This document shows, one piece after another, positions 34,988 to 43,371 of a DNA stretch of 64,000 bases (position 1 is its first letter; every line of letters starts with the position of its first letter). The notes below the pieces were generated by a model, which worked only from the letters and a program-made list of their open reading frames with translations, did no database searches and was not told where the DNA came from. Position numbers and translations under genes: made by a program. The stretch is taken from positions 1 to 64,000 of the forward strand of contig NZ_NIXK01000011.1 in the NCBI RefSeq assembly GCF_002763455.1, written 5' to 3'. Source of the DNA: Lentibacillus sediminis (GTDB lineage: Bacteria > Bacillota > Bacilli > Bacillales > Amphibacillaceae).

Positions 34988-35776
34988 TTATCGCTCCACC
35001 TTTTTTCCTTTTAAAACATGAAAATGACTGTTTTGGTAATGATCTTTGAAGTATCTTCGCTGTTCTTTTTCAAATAACTTATTATTTTCCACGGTACTTG
35101 AATAAGCATCATACATAGCAAATCCTAATAAAGAAGGTAAAAATAAGAACCACTGTGCGCTTAAAACGGAAGTAGCCTGGTGAATGTCACCGGTAAAAAA
35201 GTAAACCAATGCTTCCAGCAGATGAGAATAATAAAAAAATATAATACCCCAAGTCAAAAGAAAGAAAGCGGAAATAATTCGATTGATGTAAAGCTGTCCC
35301 AGGCCTGGCATAAATATAGAAACCACCACGGCCATGACAGGGTTTCTTTTACTCAAAAAGTTAATTTCAAATGAACCGATAGAGACTGTGCTAATCTGCT
35401 GCTCTTCAGGCTCTGCAACAACGTAAAGTTTATTCATTTCGACTGTTGTACGATAACAATCCCAAATGGTAAAAAAATACATCGGCGTATATAATAGAAT
35501 CCATTCGGTATTTAATGTGTTCGTCGCGGCATAAAAATCACCCTGAAAGGTATAAATAATTCCCAGATTAATGTTCGCTTGCACATTAACAAAAACTTCC
35601 CAGATAATCAGTATAAATCCGCGAATGTATTTTGATAAAAGCAGGTGGCCAAACCCTGGAAATGCTGCACTCCACCAGGCAGTAATATAGGGGTTTCTTA
35701 AATGGATCTGTGTCGTACCAAGCGCACTTACATGGGTGATGCCGCGTCTTGCTGTATTGTTGTTGTAGTTTTGCAT
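34988..35776 (-). CDS. Membrane protein with an internal duplication
   Basis: This 262-residue protein consists of two copies of one module. Copy 1 (about residues 28-115) reads SAAFPGFGHLLLSKYIRGFI to TIWDCYRTTVEMNK. Copy 2 (about 158-240) reads SIFMPGLGQLYINRIISAFF to FAMYDAYSSTVENNK. The two share PGxGxL at the start and YxxTVExNK at the end. A single-module relative lies at 32076. Each module has about three membrane segments. GGAGGTGAAAC precedes ATG. It is in an operon with 35797 and 34527. Function unknown. Confidence 0.72.
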   Translation of the reverse strand: MQNYNNNTARRGITHVSALGTTQIHLRNPYITAWWSAAFPGFGHLLLSKYIRGFILIIWEVFVNVQANINLGIIYTFQGDFYAATNTLNTEWILLYTPMYFFTIWDCYRTTVEMNKLYVVAEPEEQQISTVSIGSFEINFLSKRNPVMAVVVSIFMPGLGQLYINRIISAFFLLTWGIIFFYYSHLLEALVYFFTGDIHQATSVLSAQWFLFLPSLLGFAMYDAYSSTVENNKLFEKEQRRYFKDHYQNSHFHVLKGKKVER

Positions 35777-35796
35777 GTTTCACCTCCATGTTAGTG

Positions 35797-36246
35797 TTAG
35801 CGCATTTTTAATATCCTCAGTATCTTCAAATTCCAATAAAGAAGCAGCAGGATAGATGGATAAAGTAAGGCGGAATAGCCTAATTTCCAATGAACGCTAT
35901 GATGAAAAGCCCCTGTTTGAATACATATCCATTCATAAGTAGTGATGATGACCGCGTGCCCCATAATATACAGAATCTGACGGGGCCTTGTTTTTGGGAA
36001 GAAGTTCAGGAAGATAATATTGTAAGCTGGAAACACACCGAAAATAATAATTAATGTGCCCCAATCGATTATCCCCGGGATCAAATAATCATATAACCCG
36101 AATCTGTAGGAGAGGTACATATCCACAGTCATCACAAACGTTAAGGCAAACCATGCTGTTGCATACATTTCCATCAAGGTTATCCTTTTTGGCATGAAGT
36201 ATATGATTATGTAAAACAGGAAGATTGAAGCGATGATGAAAAACAC
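35797..36246 (-). CDS. CBO0543-family membrane protein
   Basis: This 149-residue protein has five membrane segments. The line MEMYATAWFALTFVMTVDMY, then FPAYNIIFLNFFPK and TYEWICIQTGAFHH, is the CBO0543 family pattern. The start is GTG, with GAGGATG about eleven bases upstream. First gene of a three-gene operon (35797, 34988, 34527). The role is unknown; the family is common in spore formers. Confidence 0.7.
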   Translation of the reverse strand: MFFIIASIFLFYIIIYFMPKRITLMEMYATAWFALTFVMTVDMYLSYRFGLYDYLIPGIIDWGTLIIIFGVFPAYNIIFLNFFPKTRPRQILYIMGHAVIITTYEWICIQTGAFHHSVHWKLGYSALLYPSILLLLYWNLKILRILKMR

Positions 36247-36521
36247 GGTGATTACACATCCTCTGGCTTTGTGGGTTATCCGACTTTCCTGCTATTAATT
36301 TTAAAATCATTGCATGATGCGGGAGCAAGGGGTTTTCTTCACGAAATTTCATTGCCTTGATAGTATTTACAGGATTATTAGGTCTATGTATGGCTGGTAT
36401 TGAGTGTGGATGGGATGTTTTTCTGCATACAGTCACTAATTTATGGTAAAATATGGATTTTTATCGAAACGCTATACTATGCTTAAATAGCCAGTAATTA
36501 CAAAATTAAAAAGGGGGACAT

Positions 36522-36659
36522 ATGACACAAAAAATAAACTATCAGTCACGGTATAACGCTTTATCAATGGAATTTGAGGAGGGTTTGAAACGATCACTTA
36601 CAGGTAAAGAGAAAAATTTTCTTAAATGGTTAGTGACAAAAGAAATAGCAGATCAATGA
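36522..36659 (+). CDS. 45-residue soluble micro-protein
   Basis: ATG 36522 with AAGGGGG seven bases upstream encodes MTQKINYQSRYNALSMEFEE, then LKRSLTGKEKNFLKWLVTKE. It is amphipathic, helical and charged. Small proteins of this look are seen in Bacillus accessory DNA. A good terminator follows 80 bases later, supporting a real transcript. Confidence 0.6.
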   Translation: MTQKINYQSRYNALSMEFEEGLKRSLTGKEKNFLKWLVTKEIADQ

Positions 36660-36740
36660 ACAACCCACGAGCAGTGCCGAAAGTAGATTAGTATCATTTC
36701 AGGATTACTGGTTAAGGTTTCTATTAAAAGAGATCATAAG

Positions 36741-36771
36741 AAAAAAGCTGATAACATTCAGCTTTTTTCTT
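36741..36771 (+). terminator. Terminator
   Basis: AAAAAAGCTGA and TCAGCTTTTTT pair around TAACAT. Confidence 0.75.
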
Positions 36772-36834
36772 TATTCCTTGCGAGCTTTTTTTGATCTTTT
36801 GTAACCGGGGGTTGTTTCAGCTAATTGTATTCAA

Positions 36835-36973
36835 TCATGATCTCTGCTCAAGTCGGATAACTTCTAACGGTAATCGTTCATAAGTGACCATTAAATCGCT
36901 CCGTTGATTGGCAGCCGCAGCAGTGGCATCGTTTCCAATACCTGCAGAAATGATAGTAGACAAATAGTATACC
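36835..36973 (-). pseudogene. C-terminal DUF3231-like fragment cut at a transposon tip
   Basis: The minus strand from 36972 to the stop at 36835 reads VYYLSTIISAGIGNDATAAA then NQRSDLMVTYERL, about 46 residues. It resembles the C-terminal helix of the DUF3231 proteins in this window (compare GTGLAAAMRADLATTYEK at 37602). The reading is open right up to the TGTTGA tip at 36974, beyond which the sequence changes to the TnsB-site array. So the gene seems to have been split there. The rest of it is not visible to the right. Confidence 0.5.
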
Positions 36974-37063
36974 TGTTGATTTGAAATAAAGTCGCGATGT
37001 TTATATAAAAGATACGATGTTTAAAACAAAGTAACAATGTTTATAAAATAGCTGCGAAATTTT
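36974..37063 (+). repeat. TnsB-site-like array with terminal TGTTGA (end 2)
   Basis: TGTTGATT is followed by four imperfect tandem units with an exact 20-bp period: GAAATAAAGTCGCGATGTTTA, split here as GAAATAAAGTCG plus CGATGTTTA, then ATAAAAGATACGATGTTTA, AACAAAGTAACAATGTTTA and AAAATAGCTGCGAAATTTTA. Four closely packed sites about 8 bp from a TGT tip is the layout of the Tn7 right end. The tip shares TGTTGA-N5-AATAAAGTCG with end 1 (903-969). Polarity puts the transposon body to the right of 36974. Confidence 0.65.
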
Positions 37064-37233
37064 ACTTCTTTGGATATGCTTGTCTAAAGAGCGCGAGATC
37101 GGTCGGTTAGATTTGTAATTCATCTGGGAATCTTCTTGATTATTGAATTATTATAAATAGATGTGTATAATTGAATTAACACTAAATGATTTATTATAAA
37201 TAAATCTACTATAAGTGGGAAGGGAGTTATTCC

Positions 37234-37419
37234 ATGCCGTATAAACTAATCTCTAAAGGAACAAATTCCCTCGAAGAGCTTCATTCTTCAAGTACGGACA
37301 TTGCCAAAGTATTTAATACACTTGAAGATGCTAACTTAATGAAAAATGAGTTAAATTCCATTACTATCGATAAAGTGTATTGGGAAGTTGCCAAGACCGA
37401 CAAGACGCCGAACGCCTAA
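37234..37419 (+). CDS. 61-residue hypothetical protein
   Basis: ATG 37234 has AAGGGAG upstream. The protein is soluble and helical (STDIAKVFNTLEDANLMKNE), with a short beta-type end ITIDKVYWEVAKTDK. No family recognised. It lies just inside the putative transposon end 2 and has its own terminator at 37441. Confidence 0.6.
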   Translation: MPYKLISKGTNSLEELHSSSTDIAKVFNTLEDANLMKNELNSITIDKVYWEVAKTDKTPNA

Positions 37420-37440
37420 AAACATTCTATAATATAATTT

Positions 37441-37482
37441 GAACCCTCTTGCGTGCAGACCTGCAAGAGGGTTCGCTTTCGT
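37441..37482 (+). terminator. Terminator
   Basis: GAACCCTCTTGC and GCAAGAGGGTTC pair perfectly, followed by TTTCGTTTT. Confidence 0.8.
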
Positions 37483-37601
37483 TTTATGCTTTTACCTAGT
37501 ATGCTGCCTCGTTACTGAAAGGGGAAGGAGGGGATTGTTCCCCTTGCTCGATATTGAATATAAAACACCCCCTATTCTATACATAAGAGGGTGCTCAATA
37601 G

Positions 37602-38603
37602 TTATTTATCTTTTGAAATTTCTTTTCTGTCTGGGGCAAGTGGCGGTTGTTCAAGCCATTTCTTTTTGGTCATTAAATTGAACCATTCTTTTGTAACCAT
37701 GATGTTTTTTAATATGACTTTTTCATAAGTTGTTGCAAGATCTGCTCGCATAGCGGCTGCAAGTCCTGTTCCGTGGTAACTTTGTGCAGATTGCAATAAG
37801 AAACCGATGTGATATAGCATTAACTTATCTGAAAAAGGAGAATCCTGTGATGTGGTGACTTCAGATTCCCAAGACATAGGAACAGGTAAATTATCCTTTT
37901 TCAATAATTTAGCTAATGATTGAATTTGATTATCTGATGTTTCTTGTGCAGATTTCAAAAACTTTCTAACCTCTTTTGATTGTGTCACTTGACTAAATCC
38001 AATGGAAAGGGATTTTTCCGTTATTTTCTTTTTGATATTAAACGAAAGAGCAATAATTTCCGTGGCAGCTAAAGGACGATGCCCTCCAACAATTTGTACA
38101 AATTGTTGTCCAGAGATAAATTCAGGATGGTTATCGGGATAAAAGTAAGGGGTTCTTTGAAAATGCCCTTTTTCCAGTAATAATTCAATTGTTTGATGGT
38201 ACATTCTCTTTCCGTCATTATCACACGAATCATAAAAATCTCTTAAGTCGTTCCTCACAGAAGCAGTAAGGGATGTTGTATGCCCTAATAATCCGTGCTG
38301 GGTTATAACGTGCAAATAATGCAAACAGAATATGTCGGAAAACAGCCTTTTTGCTCCTCGATTAAGGTCTGATTCAGTAAACCCAATGGGAACGGGGAAT
38401 CCCTCGTTTTTAAGGAATGTTGATATCTGTTTCTTTTGTTTATTAAATGTCTGTATAGCGTCATCAAAAAGAGCTTTTATCTTTTCATCTTCTACAATGG
38501 ATATCATATACTTGTTTACAATATCAACTGCAGTCCCATTTACATACTCCCCCCACAATGTGCCGATCTCTGCAGAGGTAAGTTTTAAATTCTCCTTATC
38601 CAT
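37602..38603 (-). CDS. DUF3231 protein
   Basis: This 333-residue paralogue of the 32659 protein has the same two-half layout: LTSAEIGTLWGEYVNGTAVD at the start and SYHGTGLAAAMRADLATTYE plus KKWLEQPPLAPDR at the end. GAGGTGATTGT lies before ATG. Single gene. Likely a spore-related, ferritin-like-fold protein (family knowledge); its role is unproven. Confidence 0.82.
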   Translation of the reverse strand: MDKENLKLTSAEIGTLWGEYVNGTAVDIVNKYMISIVEDEKIKALFDDAIQTFNKQKKQISTFLKNEGFPVPIGFTESDLNRGAKRLFSDIFCLHYLHVITQHGLLGHTTSLTASVRNDLRDFYDSCDNDGKRMYHQTIELLLEKGHFQRTPYFYPDNHPEFISGQQFVQIVGGHRPLAATEIIALSFNIKKKITEKSLSIGFSQVTQSKEVRKFLKSAQETSDNQIQSLAKLLKKDNLPVPMSWESEVTTSQDSPFSDKLMLYHIGFLLQSAQSYHGTGLAAAMRADLATTYEKVILKNIMVTKEWFNLMTKKKWLEQPPLAPDRKEISKDK

Positions 38604-38744
38604 ACAATCACCTCAATCTTTATGGTCCCCAATTTATAATAATTTATTTTGGCATGTTAACAATAAGCAAAGGATACAGAAATGTTTTACACAGTATTAA
38701 TCGGGAATAAAAGCTAAGGAAATATTAAAATGGAGTGGCTGTAT

Positions 38745-38942
38745 ATGTCGTCCCAAGTCGCACACTGTATCGAAAGTATGTTTGAAAAGGAAGAAATTAT
38801 TAATCAACCCTACCCAATTTTCCCATATGGAAGAAAGATTGTTGATCATACGGGGGATTTTATGGTTTTCTTTTACGATGAAAGAACAAATCAAGTGATT
38901 TATTTTTTTAAAGAAGCTGAAGATTATTGGTTTTGTTGTTAA
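38745..38942 (+). CDS. Small protein of a PYG(K/R)K family
   Basis: This 65-residue protein (ATG 38745, TGGAG eight bases upstream) contains FPYGRKIVDHTGDFMVFFYD and QVIYFFKEAEDYW. The protein at 44146 has the same order (LPYGKKVTDYTDDYVIVYYD, VNYIFKEKDK), so the two are paralogues. Probably a small beta-type cytosolic protein; function unknown. Confidence 0.6.
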   Translation: MSSQVAHCIESMFEKEEIINQPYPIFPYGRKIVDHTGDFMVFFYDERTNQVIYFFKEAEDYWFCC

Positions 38943-39139
38943 TATAGATTGGTTAAATGGATTCTTTCTTCCTACCGTATATATGATATTAATATTCTCA
39001 AACTTTTTTCAAAGCGATATTTATTAGCTCAACCCTGTGTATGTTTAGGTTGAGCTTAACTTTTCTTAAGGAAAGGAAACATATACGTTTCCATCTTTCA
39101 GGAGATCCGATATATGTAAGTGGAAAAGGGGGAGATAGT

Positions 39140-39535
39140 TTGAAGAGACTGCAGGAACGACTTCAGGGAACAGAACAAGCATTAGACAGATTACAAGAGG
39201 TTATAGAGATTTCTATTCCCTCTATGGTGGAAAGAGATGCCGGAATTCAGCGTTTTAAAGTTAGTTTCCAAGCCGCCTGGAAGACTGCCAAAGAATATTT
39301 GTATAGAGTTGAAGGATTAGATGTCGTTTCACCAAAAGGAGTCTTGCGTTCTTCTCGGGAGCTGGGAATACTCTCTGAAGATGAAACGGCTCTGGGACTT
39401 CAAATGACAGATGATCGTAATCTTACGGTTTATGCCTACGAAGAACAGCTTGCTGAAGAGATTTTTTATAAAATACCGCAGTACTATCAGCTTATGCGCG
39501 AGTGGATGAGGAGGATTAGTGGTAGGGTGTGTTGA
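39140..39535 (+). CDS. HI0074-type nucleotidyltransferase substrate-binding protein (HEPN-like)
   Basis: This helical protein of about 131 residues has LQERLQGTEQALDRLQEVIE at the start, then RDAGIQRFKVSFQAAWKTAK and YAYEEQLAEEIFYKIPQYYQ, the pattern of the NTase_sub_bind family, whose members pair with a small MNT nucleotidyltransferase. The RDAGIQRFK line is where HEPN toxins keep their conserved residues. No MNT gene lies next to it, so it is an orphan. GGGGGAG before TTG 39140 is the only good ribosome site; the longer frame from 39041 has none. Confidence 0.65.
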   Translation: MKRLQERLQGTEQALDRLQEVIEISIPSMVERDAGIQRFKVSFQAAWKTAKEYLYRVEGLDVVSPKGVLRSSRELGILSEDETALGLQMTDDRNLTVYAYEEQLAEEIFYKIPQYYQLMREWMRRISGRVC

Positions 39536-39586
39536 AACGGATTTTAATAAAATAAAACATATTAGCTTATTTGTTAACGGTTTTTT

Positions 39587-39710
39587 CGTAGAGAACAGTT
39601 CTCAAAGACAGTTCGGTGGTCAATCAGGGAAGAAATGTCGTAGAGACTGGTTCTCAAGGACATTTGACCGCTCAATCAGACTGGAATTGTCCGAGAGACC
39701 GGTTCTAACA
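39587..39710. repeat. Imperfect 52-bp tandem repeat, about 2.4 units
   Basis: Units at 39587-39638 and 39639-39690 plus a partial unit to 39710 share CGTAGAGA-x-x-GGTTCTCAA and CTCAATCAG lines and a GAAxTGT end. They lie in the noncoding gap between the HEPN-like and hemolysin III genes. Intergenic repeats with GAGAGACCGGTTCT cores may be spread through this genome. Confidence 0.65.
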
Positions 39711-39769
39711 TACATTCCACTCTTCACCCACAAAAAAAGCCTGCCCCGCGGCAAGCCCACTAAAAAATC

Positions 39770-40417
39770 CTAAAGCACATAACTATAAACACAGAAAAAG
39801 TGAAACAGGCTTCCGATCATGATGAAGATATGAAAAATCTCGTGGAAACCGAAATGCTTGGTTGCCAAAAATGAAGGCTTTAACCAGTAAATCACCGCTC
39901 CAACCGTATAGAATAAGCCGCCAAGCAATAACAGAACAATTCCTCCTGTTCCCAGCACTGGAGCGAGTGAGGAGATAAAGAAGACCGCAATCCAGCCGAG
40001 TCCAACATACAAAGCTGTTGACAAGACCCTGGGGGAATGGAACCAAACCATTTTGAACGTCACTCCTGCCAAGGCGAGGGTCCAGACCACACCAAAAAGC
40101 ACCCAGCCGGAGACGCCATTTAAACCGATCAGCAAAATAGGAGTATAGGTTCCTGCGATCAGCACATAAATCATCGCGTGGTCGATTCTGCGCAGAAAGG
40201 CGATCACCCGGTCTTTGGCGACAACCATATGATAGGTCGCAGAGGCTGAATACAAAAGGATCATGCTAATACCGAAAATAATCACTGACATAATTACAAG
40301 CGCAGATTCCGTGGTGATTGAGGCTTTAATCACCATTGCCAGCAGCCCTGCAAAGGCCAAGATAGCTCCAACCAAATGCGTCAAACCGTTTACAGGTTCC
40401 CGAATATAGATTCCCAA
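39770..40417 (-). CDS. trhA: Hemolysin III family protein (PAQR)
   Basis: This 215-residue seven-segment membrane protein has EPVNGLTHLVGAILAF at the start, SATYHMV, RIDHAMIYVLIAGTYTP, and HEIFHIFIMIGSLFHFFCV at the end. These carry the conserved Ser-His and His-x3-His metal site of the YqfA/TrhA/hemolysin III family. In bacteria it is linked to membrane fluidity. GGTGTTGATAATTTG lies upstream. Single gene, with a short palindromic segment GCCTGCCCCGCGGCAAGC behind it. Confidence 0.9.
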   Translation of the reverse strand: MGIYIREPVNGLTHLVGAILAFAGLLAMVIKASITTESALVIMSVIIFGISMILLYSASATYHMVVAKDRVIAFLRRIDHAMIYVLIAGTYTPILLIGLNGVSGWVLFGVVWTLALAGVTFKMVWFHSPRVLSTALYVGLGWIAVFFISSLAPVLGTGGIVLLLLGGLFYTVGAVIYWLKPSFLATKHFGFHEIFHIFIMIGSLFHFFCVYSYVL

Positions 40418-40554
40418 ATTATCAACACCTTTTTTTCGTGTATGTAGTTTATAAAACTATATAATCATCATATTAGTATCTCAAGATATAGTCAAGTTTT
40501 GCTAATGAAGCAAAATACCGTATAATGGAAGAAAATCGTACAAGGAGTTTCATA

Positions 40555-41139
40555 ATGGAGAATACCAATCAGCTGCTGGACGGGCTGCACCTGGACAGCC
40601 AACTATCCTTGGAAGACATTCCCGACCTTGATCTTTATATGGATCAGGTCATTCAGTTGTTTGAGAAGACGTTTGCCGACACCAAGCGGAATGACGAGGA
40701 AAAAGTGCTGACCAAAACAATGATTAATAATTATGCAAAAGGCAAACTTTTCTTCCCCGTCCAAAACAAAAAATACACCAAAGATCATTTGATTTTCATC
40801 AGCATGATTTATCAGATGAAAGGCGCGCTGTCCATCAATGATGTTAAGACCACACTGAATCAGCTGAATACGAAAATGACAGATGAAGCATTTGATCTGC
40901 AAAGACTGTATCAGACGTATCTGGAACTGGCGGAAACCAGCGTGCAAATGGTTACCGAAAATATTAAGGAGCGGCAGGAAGAAGTGAGTGAACAAGTTGC
41001 CAAATTGGACGATCCGGATTCCAAGTATCTGCAACAATTATTATCTGTTACCATGCTCGCGAATATGAGTAATTTTTACCGGCGGGCGGCAGAGAAAATT
41101 GTGGATGATATCGCTGCAGAACGGGAGGAGAAGGAGTAA
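40555..41139 (+). CDS. DUF1836 protein
   Basis: This 194-residue protein has LSLEDIPDLDLYMDQVIQLF, TKTMINNYAKGKLFFPVQN and YTKDHLIFISMIYQMKGALS, the DUF1836 pattern: an HTH of MerR/YxeH-like type with a TMINNY recognition helix. It may bind DNA. AAGGAG seven bases before ATG 40555 fixes the start. It is one base upstream of the luciferase-like gene, so both form an operon. Confidence 0.8.
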   Translation: MENTNQLLDGLHLDSQLSLEDIPDLDLYMDQVIQLFEKTFADTKRNDEEKVLTKTMINNYAKGKLFFPVQNKKYTKDHLIFISMIYQMKGALSINDVKTTLNQLNTKMTDEAFDLQRLYQTYLELAETSVQMVTENIKERQEEVSEQVAKLDDPDSKYLQQLLSVTMLANMSNFYRRAAEKIVDDIAAEREEKE

Positions 41140-41140
41140 T

Positions 41141-42124
41141 ATGGGAAACAGCACGCGAAAAGGCAGGCTGAAACTCAGCATTCTGGATCAGTCTCCGGTA
41201 ACTCCCGGAAAAACAGCAAAAGAAGCTTTGGAGGCGACGGTGGAACTTGCCAAAGCCGCGGATCGTATGGGTTACGACAGGTACTGGGTTGCCGAACATC
41301 ATGATCTCACCGGCCTGGCCAGCCCTGCACCGGATATCCTGCTTGGACTGATTGGAGCGCAAACGGAAAACATCCGGATAGGCTCGGGAGCTGTGCTTTT
41401 GCCTCATTACCGACCATACCAGGTTGCCGAGCGCTATAACCTGCTTGCCACGCTTTATCCGGGGCGCATTGATCTGGGAATTGGCCGGGCGCCGGGCGGG
41501 TCGGCAGAGGCCTCGATCGCACTGTCAGGTAATTTTCTCGAACAAGTCAAAAATATGCCCGAGAAACTGGATGAGCTACTAAGATTTTTGCAGCAGGATT
41601 TTCCGGACGAACACACTTATGCAAAAATCAAAGCCTCCCCGGTTCCGGACCACCCGCCTGTTCCATGGCTGCTAGGCACTAGTGAAAAGAGTGCGATACT
41701 TGCCGCGGAAAAAGGCATGTCCTATGCATTTGCCCACTTTATGACCGATCAGGACGGCCCGGCTATTTTGGAGAAATACCGGGAAACTGGTAAAGGTGCT
41801 ACGCTGGTTGCGGTCTCCGTGATTTGTGCGGAAACTACGGAGGAAGCGGAAGATCTTGCTTTTCGGAGCATGCTTCAGCGTATACGACAGGAAGCGGATG
41901 GCACGCAGACCGAAACACTTTCCGATGAGGAAGAAGAAAAGCTGAATGAAATGCGTGAGAAGACCATTATCGGAAACCCGTCAGAAGTCAGAGAGCAATT
42001 ACTGGAACTAAGCAAAGCCTATCAAACCGATGAATTGATGATTGTTACGATCACTCCGGATTACCAGACCCGAAGAGAATCCTATGAATGGGTTGCACGT
42101 GCATTTGATTTAACTGCAAGGTAA
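41141..42124 (+). CDS. Luciferase-like (LLM class) flavin oxidoreductase
   Basis: This 327-residue TIM-barrel enzyme has LSILDQSPVTPGKTAKEALE, DRYWVAEHHDLTGLASPAPD and GRIDLGIGRAPGGSAEA, the signature of the MsnO8/YceB group of bacterial-luciferase-like FMN monooxygenases. The substrate is unknown. AGAAGGAG overlaps the end of the DUF1836 gene. A perfect terminator follows. Confidence 0.9.
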   Translation: MGNSTRKGRLKLSILDQSPVTPGKTAKEALEATVELAKAADRMGYDRYWVAEHHDLTGLASPAPDILLGLIGAQTENIRIGSGAVLLPHYRPYQVAERYNLLATLYPGRIDLGIGRAPGGSAEASIALSGNFLEQVKNMPEKLDELLRFLQQDFPDEHTYAKIKASPVPDHPPVPWLLGTSEKSAILAAEKGMSYAFAHFMTDQDGPAILEKYRETGKGATLVAVSVICAETTEEAEDLAFRSMLQRIRQEADGTQTETLSDEEEEKLNEMREKTIIGNPSEVREQLLELSKAYQTDELMIVTITPDYQTRRESYEWVARAFDLTAR

Positions 42125-42163
42125 TAAGGGAGGAGCAACATCCCCGGGAAAACAATTCAAAAG

Positions 42164-42194
42164 GAGCAACGCAGACTTATTGCGTTGCTCTTCA
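42164..42194 (+). terminator. Terminator after luciferase-like gene
   Basis: GAGCAACGCA and TGCGTTGCTC pair perfectly around GACTTAT, followed by TTC. Confidence 0.65.
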
Positions 42195-42279
42195 TAAGTT
42201 ATCGGTTCGGTGTCTTTATGTCCGTGAACTTAAGCTATTCTTCGTCACTGATTGCACCGAATACAATGATTTCTGTTCC

Positions 42280-43143
42280 TTATTTCTTCCGAACAGGCAT
42301 CCAAACTTCACTATAAGCGTAATCCTTTTTATGATTATCCATTTTCGTAAAAGAAAAAGCAGGAGCATTGATTACTTCATAATCAGAAGAAGGAAGCCAT
42401 TCTGAATATGTTTTTGCCATTGTATCCTGCAACGTAGATGGAAATGGCCCTTCATTTGGAAATATTGCCCAAGTATAGGCTTCGACTGGCACTTTTTTTA
42501 ATAGATCACTTACTTGATTTTTACTCGTTAATATACCTATCAAATGAGTTAAATTTCCTTCTTCTTTTAAGAAATTAGCGTCAGCATCATAAGAAGCATT
42601 AACAATTTCATAAGGCACCATATTTTGAAGTGAATGCATTTCTTCCTTTTGTTTATCCGTTATGCTTTCCGCAAGCTTTACAATTTCGTTATTAACACCT
42701 TCAAATTGCATAGGAACACGTTTACTTACACCGACTAAATTAAATGCTGGTTTGTCTTCAATTCTAAATTCCATACTTGTTCCTCCTTTAACAGTTATTA
42801 CAAATGAAAGCTTGGGATACGATTTGCTTATTCCTTTTTTCATAACATCTGAGGGTAAAAACCCACTCCAATTTTTAAATGCTCTTGTAAATCCATCTAC
42901 TGACTGATAGCCATATTTAAAGGCAACATCCGTTACTGTCACCCCATTCAATAAATCCTTATTTGCTTCCGACAATTTTCTGTTTCTTATATATTCACTT
43001 AACGTCAGCCCTGAGAGATAAAAAAATATCTTTCTAAAGTGATAGTCGGAAACCCCGGCATACTCGGAAATTTTTTCAAGAGATAGTTCATCCGTTAAAT
43101 GATCTTCAATATAGTCAATCACCAAGTTTAATTCTTTTAGCAA
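42280..43143 (-). CDS. AraC-family regulator with GyrI-like effector domain
   Basis: This 287-residue protein has two AraC helix-turn-helix motifs (LSLEKISEYAGVSDYHFRKI; VTDVAFKYGYQSVDGFTRAF) in the first 110 residues. A GyrI-like ligand domain follows from about residue 125 (MEFRIEDKPAFNLVGVSKRV). Such regulators sense small hydrophobic or cationic molecules and often control exporters. AAAGGAGGG lies just before TTG 43143, which I prefer to the upstream ATG 43161. It is a single gene; the target is not evident. Confidence 0.88.
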   Translation of the reverse strand: MLKELNLVIDYIEDHLTDELSLEKISEYAGVSDYHFRKIFFYLSGLTLSEYIRNRKLSEANKDLLNGVTVTDVAFKYGYQSVDGFTRAFKNWSGFLPSDVMKKGISKSYPKLSFVITVKGGTSMEFRIEDKPAFNLVGVSKRVPMQFEGVNNEIVKLAESITDKQKEEMHSLQNMVPYEIVNASYDADANFLKEEGNLTHLIGILTSKNQVSDLLKKVPVEAYTWAIFPNEGPFPSTLQDTMAKTYSEWLPSSDYEVINAPAFSFTKMDNHKKDYAYSEVWMPVRKK

Positions 43144-43371
43144 TATATCCCTCCTTTTCATGTCTACATAATAGCAAAACAACTTTAAAAATACTCGACA
43201 TTTTTAACATAAAAAATATCGATTTGTTAAATCTTATTTAAACTGTTTCGGCCCCAGCGGTTATACAATATCACACGCCTATCTTTATTCTTCATAAAAT
43301 CATCACACACAGTTAATCCGCACTTTACATCCAGGTGATAGACTTGATATACAATAGGAGGGAGGAAAAAC

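Noticed and set aside
37439-37681. 80-residue plus-strand frame over the terminator and DUF3231 end
   Set aside because: It overlaps a clear terminator and runs antisense to the DUF3231 gene.
39041-39139. Longer start of the HEPN-like protein
   Set aside because: The extra 33 residues have no ribosome site before them, while GGGGGAG lies directly ahead of TTG 39140.
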